A stretch of 64,000 nt of DNA, taken from positions 6,236,501 to 6,300,500 of the forward strand of contig CM076142.1 in the NCBI GenBank assembly GCA_038025085.1, read 5' to 3'. The DNA is from Tetragonia tetragonoides (Eukaryota; Streptophyta; Magnoliopsida; Caryophyllales; Aizoaceae). The position numbers and the translations under genes are program-made. A model generated the notes under the pieces. It saw only the letters and a program-made list of their open reading frames with translations, had not been told where the DNA came from and made no database searches. Shown here one piece after another: positions 57,226 through 64,000 of the stretch. Position 1 is the first letter of the stretch, and each line of letters opens with the position of its first letter.

Positions 57226-58174
57226 TATTTTTATTATTTTTCTTGTTTTTTTATTCTTCAATATTATATATTTTAAAATAAATTTACTATAATTGAAATT
57301 GGATAACGTTAAGATTAAACATATTGTAAATGCATCTCATTTTGAAATATTTTCCGATGCGAATACGATGGCACAAATATTATTTTTTTTTAAAGAGGTG
57401 TAGAAGATTACATTTGCTTTTGAAGTTTCGACAAAGATTAAATTATAACACTTATAAAACTCTAGTCATTCATCCCAAGTTAAACATTTTTTATCTGTTG
57501 AATTAATTGTCTTTATAGTTTCTCTATGCACGACAATAATTTTAGAATAATAATAACTAAACCATTAGACAAAAATATTTATTAGATTTATTTTATTTTT
57601 TGGAATAGATAAGGGAGTTGGGATTTTAGCCCCAATACACGGATTTACTTATGTCTAGAACTCTAGGTGGAGAGTATTTTTAAATTTTAACACGTTATAA
57701 AGAGAAAAAAAAATAATAAAAAAAAATAATAAAAAAAAATTGAAAAAAAAAGTGGTGTTTTTCATGTTGCACCTATGTGAGACATTAGACATATTTGTAT
57801 TTGGACCACATTTGTCAGTTGGCAGTGAAGGCCAAATTGTATTAATTATCAGCGTGATTATGTCGAGGGTGAGCCCACTAGCTGCAACAATCTGATACAC
57901 ATCGGACATCAGATGATGGGCCCAAATTTAAGAGTTTAAGGGTGGATGTGGATCTATCTGTGAAGTAGCATGCGTGCAATAAAAGGTCCAGTCCCACACT
58001 GTGATGGACGGTTCCGGCCCATCTGTTTGCTTAAACTAAATCACGGCCTCACGGGCTATGGTACGGCAGAGGGAAATTTTTTTGGTGTGGACTTTGGTCC
58101 ATAGACAAAAAGTTGTACGGAGTACCTTTTTTACTAGTCAATAAAGAGGGTACAAGTGAACGGCGACCGAGATA
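57226..58174. other. AT-rich DNA, possible Helitron body
   Basis: No coding signal. The first few hundred bases may belong to the Helitron-type element whose 3' end is at 57185. A long A/T run lies at 57704-57751. Confidence 0.35.
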
Positions 58175-58365
58175 CCCCCTGTTATTTCATGTTTAATAGC
58201 GAACATATCAGACTAGTTGAACAACCAGCGCCAAACACGGGCCCTGTCAACGTGGTGCGCAAACACAAAGCATGTGGAGGAAATGGGAATTCGAACCCAT
58301 GACCTTGCCTTACCAAACCACTTAGAAGTAAGCTTGGATCCATTAGACTACCACCCTTGTTGGTT
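58175..58365 (-). mobile_element. tRNA-derived SINE or tRNA-like pseudogene
   Basis: On the minus strand: A-box-like GGTGGTAGTCTAATGGATCC and B-box GGGTTCGAATTCCCAT about 50 nt later. A body of roughly 100 nt follows (TTTGCGCACCACGTTGACAG, GCTGGTTGTTCAACTAG). It cannot fold into a complete tRNA because the spacing between boxes includes an extended insert, so I favour a SINE. Confidence 0.65.
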
Positions 58366-58439
58366 GTACCTTTTTTAAAATACTTTTCATATCTACCAGT
58401 GTCTTTAATCCACGATACACCAAGTTCACACAAAAAAAG

Positions 58440-59326
58440 TTAAACAGCGGAGGTAGTTAGAGGAAGGTACTACGGAGTAAGTTGAGGACCAATGGTGTGC
58501 ACATTGGCACCTCCATTTGAAATAATATTAGATTTGAGGCTTGGGATTTTATATAAGTTATATTTGACAAAACTAGTTATAGTTGTGATATGTAGTTGCA
58601 AATCGTAAGCGTGAGTAGTTTTAACTTATGGGCAACTTTCACAAAAGCAGCTATTGATCACTAATAAAAAGTAAAATTTCTTCAAATAATTTGTCTATCT
58701 AAACAAAACTTTTAGAACTTTTGACTATCTAAAAGCTACAACTCCAAAAGCTCAATTATATTTTTCAGATTAATCTCCTAGATTATGTCACTGGTTATTG
58801 TGTGGTTTGCCTATGAGGGGCTTAAAGCTCATTTAAGACAATTTTGAAGCTATAACTTGGTTCTCCACAAAAAAATGATCAAACTCTCCCTACTGATTTG
58901 TCTATCCAATAAACTCTCCAGTCTCGCTACAAATTTGTCTATCCAAAAACTCTTTGCCAAACATATTATGCTGGTAGCTAAGAAGGGCTTCATTATCCAT
59001 CATATATATAAGAGTATAAAATCATAATAACTTGGTCCTTGCATTCCATGCTACTTTTTGTATCATAACTAAACTCAAATCACATAAAATATCTTTCTGA
59101 CCACTTGTTTGCCAACAATTCAAACCTACACTTAGGTTAAATTCGCGCTTGTTTACACGGAACATAGTTAAGCTACTATTATTGTCTTTGCTACTGCTAT
59201 TCTACAATAAGAAAGACGAACTTCAAAAAAAAAAAAGGAAAGAAATGCGGTTTTATTTCTTAATTCAACACTCTTAAACAAACGTTACAATACATCACAG
59301 AAATCGAACTTAATCACCATCCATAA
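58440..59326. other. 3' flank of the P450 gene, no other gene seen
   Basis: AT-rich. ACTACGGAGTAAG at 58468 resembles a Stowaway-like end but has no partner. The last 50-100 bp before 59327 is probably the P450 3' UTR; an A-run lies at 59227-59239. Confidence 0.45.
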
Positions 59327-61228
59327 TCACATATGGTATAAATTAGGATGAAGCCTAGGCTCAACACAAGCAAGAAGAGGGATCTCCTTAGGATTCGAAA
59401 GGCCATAAATTTCCTTCATGTCCAAATCCTGTGGCTTCATATTACCAGGAAATTTCCATGAAAATCCATGTAAAAGATTAGCCAAACTTGATTCAATAAC
59501 CTTAAGACCAAGACTATAACCAGGGCACATCCTTCTCCCTGAACCAAAAGGCAATAGCTCAAAGCTTTGACCTTTAACATCTATACTTTTCTCCATAAAC
59601 CTCTCAGGCCAAAATTCCTCTGGCTTTTTATACACTTTAGGGTCTCTTTGTGAGGTAAATGTGTTCACAAGCACTACAGACCCTTTAAGGACATCATAAC
59701 CTTGGATTTGGACATCTTCTCTCGCCATCCGAGGCACGAGCATTGGTGCCACTGGATGTAGCCTCATTGTCTCTTTGGCTATTGAACGAATGTAGGGTAA
59801 GTTGTTTATGTCATTCTCTTCCACCCATCTCTCCCTTCCAATTACTCGGTCGAGCTCTTCTGTTGCCTTGAGGATAACCTCTGGTTTTCTTAGAAGTTCG
59901 GACATTGCCCATTCTACTGTCACTGCTGAACTTTCAGTTCCCCCTGCAATTAGATCCTGTAAAGCAACATTTTGCAGTGATTAATTAAATGCTTACACTT
60001 AGGTAATCTACGTTTACGTACACATCTCTACTTTACGTTATATAATCAAAAATCAAACCGGAAGCTCAATTTGGAACGAAAGAATTGACAGTGAATAGAG
60101 TATTAGGTGTAATAATGTGAACCAATAATTAGGTGACAACTTATTTTGGATGAATGGAAAAGTATTACAAGGAATGTCCTTGTCCAACAAATTTAAGGAA
60201 CAGCTGAAGCTATCAACTACTTTTATAAAATTGTGACAAGGGACAAGATTAGGTGCATGTACATACTTCCAAAATGACACAAAAAAAAATGAAATTAGTT
60301 AAGACGTACGTACCTGGGTGAATGCCTTGACACCTATCCTCTCAAGCTTGACCTCAAGTGTAGGATCATCAGCAAGTTCCAACAAAACATCAACCATGTC
60401 CTTAGCCACCCATTTTGTTTTCTCACTATCCCTTCTAGCATTGTGTTCATCTAACACATGTTCCATAAACCTATCAAATTTCTTAGCCAAAACCTTCATC
60501 CTTTTCACATAACCTTGCAAATCTAAGTGCTTAATGCAGGGGATCCAATCCCCAAGATTGAACACCCCATTAAGCAAGAACAATTCATCAAGCATCTTCT
60601 TGAATTCGTCGGGTGTCAAAATCGAGTTCTCCGCCTCCTCGTCTAAGTACCTCTTCCCTAGCACCATCCTACTAATCACATTTAAGCTCAAATTAGTGAG
60701 GTGATCTTTCAACAATATAGGCTTATTATTCCCACATTGCTCAAATACACCTCTTAGGATGGATTTAAGCTCTTCCGTACGAATATACTCGTAGGATTCG
60801 AGCCTCTTAACGCTAAAGAGTTCCATCAAACACATTTTTCGCGCTTGGCGCCAATATGGACCATATTGAGACCATGTTATGTCGGAATAGTTGTAAGTGG
60901 TGTACTTACCAGCCGCGGTTTTGGGCCTTCCGGCAAAGGCTACATCATATGTTTTAAGGAAAAGCCTTGCCATCTCCACGGATGAGCCCACCAACACCGG
61001 AACTGACCCAAATCGGAGCATCATAATGGGCCCATATTTCTTGGAGAGTTCATGGAGGGAGCGATGTGGGAGGGCTCCAATAAGATTGAAGTTACCAATA
61101 ATGGGCCATGGTTTGGGCCCTGGTGGTAGGTTTAGTTTTCGACGACCACGAAGGTGGCTCGACAGGAGAAGTACGGCTGCGGCCACTAGCCATGCAACCG
61201 CATAACTAGCCCAAGTTGGTGTCTCCAT
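59327..61228 (-). CDS. Cytochrome P450, CYP92A-like (CYP71 clan; 2 exons, 514 aa)
   Basis: Membrane-anchored ER haem monooxygenase using NADPH-P450 reductase. Family members act in flavonoid, terpenoid or homoterpene metabolism; the substrate here is unknown. Exon 1 is 60314-61228 (305 codons), exon 2 is 59327-59956 (209 codons plus stop), with a phase 0 intron. The start is METPTWASYAVAW, giving a hydrophobic anchor (residues about 7-25), a basic stop-transfer RGRRK, and the hinge LPPGPKPWPIIGN. Motifs: helix-C WRQARKMCLMELF, I-helix AGGTES (309-314), K-helix ETMR (367-370), WPERFME, and haem loop FGSGRRMCPG with the ligand Cys449. The phrases AAGKYTTYNYSDITWS and the C-terminal VEPRLHPNLY match CYP92A best in my recollection. 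An in-frame ATG upstream at 61372 belongs to the leader and is unlikely to be used. All catalytic motifs are intact. Confidence 0.93.
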
Positions 61229-61318
61229 TGGTGGTGTGGTGGTCTTGTAGGTAGTTGGGTTATATATATGTGGTTTGGTGAGTGTGTAATTTGAATTTGA
61301 AGTGGCTTGGCTTGAGTG

Positions 61319-61330
61319 TGTATATATAGT
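61319..61330 (-). promoter_or_regulatory. Putative TATA box of the P450 gene
   Basis: The minus strand reads CACTATATATACAC about 95 bp upstream of the ATG, leaving a leader of roughly 65 nt. A second TATATATA at 61261-61268 is too close to the start codon to be the promoter element. Confidence 0.55.
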
Positions 61331-61372
61331 GTAAGTTTGCAAGATAGGAATGTAACAAGTGGTTCTAAACAA

Positions 61373-61987
61373 ATTCGTTTAAAAATTGGTTAGGCAGACT
61401 TCATGTTTGTCTCATGCTATTACATTGAAATTGCTACAAAATTTCATCAACGGGAATAAATTATTGACTAATACAAATACTTTTCTGGTCAAATGACCGA
61501 GAAAATCAGTCTTTTCTTATAATTATCGTGGAGGTTGCAATGCAATTGCTCAACAATTTCATGGTTGGTATGTACGTGGAATGTAAACGTAAATTATTAT
61601 TGTACTAATTGCAAGGAAAAAAACGGTGAATGGCTGATATCCTTTCCTAACAATGAATTATTGGAACTGAGCGTGAAATTATAAGAGTTGCTCGGGTAAT
61701 ATAATCAAGGACAATGATACTCATATAATTATTGCAATAGTACCTTACAATCTTTTTTTTTTTTTTATGTGAGGGGAGTGATTAAATTGCCCATGCTCCT
61801 TGGAATTTTAAGGGGTATTTGACTATTTGTTGTAGAATGAAAACGGGGAAAGGAGAGAGATAGACACATAAAAATATTATAAAAAGATTATGAAGTACAA
61901 TCATTGTATGAGATTCATTTTCCTATAATCAACAATTGAATTTTAATGAGAATGAAAAGCGTGTAACTTGTTGGATAAAGAAATGTC
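61373..61987. other. Upstream region of the P450 gene, no other gene seen
   Basis: AT-rich sequence without recognised TIRs or coding signal. Confidence 0.4.
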
Positions 61988-61996
61988 AGGAACAAC

Positions 61997-63295
61997 GGAA
62001 AAGGCTACATGTACACTAAGTGTATGAAGAGAGATATACACAAATCATCCTAGCTTTACACTTGGCAACTTGCTTGAATATTGAGTGAATCTTATTAAAT
62101 GTGAGGAAGAATCTTTTTCAAATGAAATTTCCAATTGATTTTGAAAATTTCAAATTGATTTTGAAATTTGAGATTTGAAATTCAAATGGAAAAGCAAATA
62201 AGCATTTAATACTAACAAATTTAATTAATAATTATTTTAGAAATTAGAAAATCAGATGACTCTTTCCATTCCCTTACAATTTTCCGGCGACCTTGTAACG
62301 GTACTCACCTGCCCCTCTCTCTCTCCAACCGACACAACCCCTTCAATTATTTTTCTGGTGACATTAAAACGCAAAATTTATTTTCCGGCGAAGATTAGAA
62401 ATTTCTAAAATCAGGGAAATATAGAATTTCCTAGTTAATTAGACACCCGCAAATATTCATATTTCAATGTGTCGAGATAGAACCGATAAACCTTTTTTTT
62501 CTTTCTGGGTAGCCATTTTTTCCGGCGAGCTTGCGGTCATGTATTACCTTGGAAAGATCTAATTTTGCTACAAAAGTTTGCACTAACGAAAAATCCAAGT
62601 ACTAACTAATTTTGCAATCAAGGATGCATTTTGCTACCATGGACTTCACTAATCTAAATTACAACTACTGCCTTCCAAATGCATACCATCAATCATAACA
62701 ATTTTGCTACTATCTACGACATTTATAAGTTCACAAATGAAAATTATTTTGCTACCAATATATACATTAACCACCTGTTTTGATTGTCATACGGCAAAAA
62801 CTCTTCGATAAACACGAGAAGAAAAACAACCACAACAAAGAACGGACGGACAATCTTCGCCGGAAAATTAATTAGCAAAAAATGGTGTAAAGTTTTGCCG
62901 GAAAATATGGGTATAAAAGTATAATCGTAGGAATAAGTCGATAACAAATGGGCTCCTCTTTCGCCGGAAAACTCGTTTTTCGCCGAGATGTCGCCGGAGA
63001 GTAATCGGAGAAGTTGGAGATCACCAAAAATAATGGAGCGCATTTTTTTTATTTCCTTTTTGTTTTCTCTCTCATCCCTTTTTTTTTTGGTCTTTCACAT
63101 TCACTTTCCCTCTTCTTCTTTTTTTGGCTCCAAAGCTCATATTTTTTCACTCCTTTGGCCTATTATTTCCCTCCAAAACCTCCTAGTTTTCCTCCATAAG
63201 ATTTAAAGGAAGATTCTTAATTAGAAATAAGTGAAGAGCTAAGATTATTTATGTATATCTCTCCACATACACTTAGTTTATGTGTATCATGATCC
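61997..63295. mobile_element. Mutator-like non-autonomous element with 9-bp TSD, MULE-3
   Basis: The TIRs of about 75-85 bp share TAAGTGTATG and GAGAGATATACA and then ATCMTAGCT-type sequence. The left starts GGAAAAGGCTACATGTACAC and the right, reverse-complemented, GGATCATGATACACATAAAC. AGGAACAAC (61988-61996) and AGGAACAAT (63296-63304) match at 8 of 9 positions. The interior has about seven copies of TCGCCGGAAAA or its complement (TTTTCCGGCGA mostly in the left half, the reverse orientation in the right half) and repeated TTTTGCTACNA. The minus-strand ORF at 62744-63043 may include captured coding sequence but was not recognised. Confidence 0.75.
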
Positions 63296-63409
63296 AGGAA
63301 CAATTGCCTCTAACAATTACGAGTATCTTATTGAAAACACCCCCTACCCACAAAACCTAGAATTAAGCAAACGAGAATTATGATTAACTAATCAACTTGA
63401 GACTCACTT

Positions 63410-63655
63410 ATACGCCACCACTCACCACCATCTCCACCAGGCCACCACTCACCACCACCATCCCCACCACCACCACCATCCCCACCAGTCACTAGAAGTC
63501 ACCCCCACCATCCCCAAAACTATCACCATCATTCACACCACCATCACCATCATCATCATTCCCATCACCATCACCATCATCATTCCCACCACCATTCTTG
63601 ACGACAGCTCCATCGCCACCACCACCAACACCACCACCACCGTCACGGTCACGGC
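63410..63655. repeat. CAC/CAT-rich imperfect trinucleotide tract
   Basis: About 240 bp of imperfect CCACCA, CATCAC and CATCCC repetition. Read on the minus strand it can encode a Gly/Asp-rich peptide in one frame, a by-product of composition. It could be a low-complexity part of a gene continuing from 63974, but there is no support for that. Confidence 0.7.
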
Positions 63656-63692
63656 GAATTGCCTTTGAATCTTCCAAATTAAGCCGGCACTG

Positions 63693-63974
63693 TTATAATG
63701 TAGCATCGGCAAGCATCAGTGAATAAACGGGCTGGATAGGGAAGACCCTCTCATATAGCTCTCTCTGAGCAGCCCCAGCACTGCCTCTCCCCGCCACCAG
63801 ATCGGCGCCCTGAAAAGTTGATTGAATAACAGAATTGTTGGTCAAACCTTCCGACAACTTCGTGAGAGCTGAATCCAGAGTTTGTCCATCCAATACCTCC
63901 TTTAATTCCTTCTCATCCTCTGGATGAACTTCCCAGATAATCTTCGCCTTCTCCATCCCAACCTTTTTCACCAT
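63693..63974 (-). CDS. Unidentified ORF at the window edge (93 aa)
   Basis: Starts MVKKVGMEKAKIIWEVHP and ends YSLMLADATL with a stop. An in-frame TAA lies 21 bp upstream of the ATG, so the ORF is self-contained unless an intron precedes it. Composition is less AT-rich than the surroundings, and the charged N-terminal half (HPEDEKELKEVLDG) looks protein-like. I do not recognise a family. It could be an exon or a transposon-derived fragment. Confidence 0.3.
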   Translation of the reverse strand: MVKKVGMEKAKIIWEVHPEDEKELKEVLDGQTLDSALTKLSEGLTNNSVIQSTFQGADLVAGRGSAGAAQRELYERVFPIQPVYSLMLADATL

Positions 63975-64000
63975 CTCTATCCGAGTCCTATTCGCTTACT

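Noticed and set aside
58265..58365. Functional tRNA gene on the minus strand
   Set aside because: A and B box-like motifs are present, but acceptor stem pairing and normal arm spacing are missing, so a SINE is more likely.
63492..63677. Gly/Asp-rich 61-aa minus-strand ORF
   Set aside because: A translation of the CAC/CAT tract; the pattern is due to nucleotide repetition.

Overview
This window is nuclear DNA of a flowering plant, most likely a core eudicot. The genes have many short exons with GT-AG introns, and the products are plant-specific families: a tau-class glutathione S-transferase, the tRNA exportin PAUSED, two RLCK-VII kinases and a CYP92A-like P450. Intergenic DNA is AT-rich and dense in MITEs, Mutator-like elements, SINEs, a Ty1-copia element and tandem repeats. 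I cannot fix the species from sequence alone.

Layout. (1) 1-5.9 kb: a two-exon tau GST (minus, 1538-3289) lies between a long-TIR element (438-1451) and a LINE remnant (about 4155-4845). Direct repeats at 238-420 and 3592-3990 flank the gene and hint at an old GST tandem array. (2) 6.4-16.5 kb: a complete 13-exon PAUSED/exportin-T gene (plus, 986 aa reconstructed). (3) 16.5-22.2 kb: no confident gene; a fold-back MITE, a Mutator-like element with a perfect 9-bp target duplication, and a leader-like stretch with no recognisable coding continuation. (4) 22.2-24.2 kb: a five-exon RLCK-VII kinase (minus, 484 aa). (5) 24.7-48.5 kb: a repeat-rich tract organised as a tandem segmental duplication (unit 1 about 27.3-36.95 kb; unit 2 about 37.2-47.96 kb). 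Each unit carries a GC-rich array of 310-bp repeats. Unit 1 holds a private Helitron-like insertion and a MITE; unit 2 holds a private Ty1-copia element, a SINE and two tiny poly-A scars. (6) 50.0-51.7 kb: a second five-exon RLCK-VII kinase (plus, 423 aa), a paralogue of the first in opposite orientation. (7) 52-58.5 kb: MITEs, a third inverted 310-bp array, a Stowaway MITE, a second Helitron-type 3' end and a tRNA-derived SINE. (8) 59.3-61.3 kb: a two-exon CYP92A-like P450 (minus, 514 aa). (9) 62-64 kb: a third Mutator-like element, a CAC-rich low-complexity tract and an unplaced ORF.

The genes do not form a pathway. GST, P450 and the two RLCKs belong to families linked to stress, specialised metabolism and immune signalling; the exportin is a housekeeping gene. 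The most interesting material is structural. The two duplicated units act as natural empty-site controls that expose individual insertions. A 310-bp array family occurs at three sites. There is a series of very short poly-A retroposition scars, and a group of MITEs whose interiors consist of degenerate oligomer repeats.
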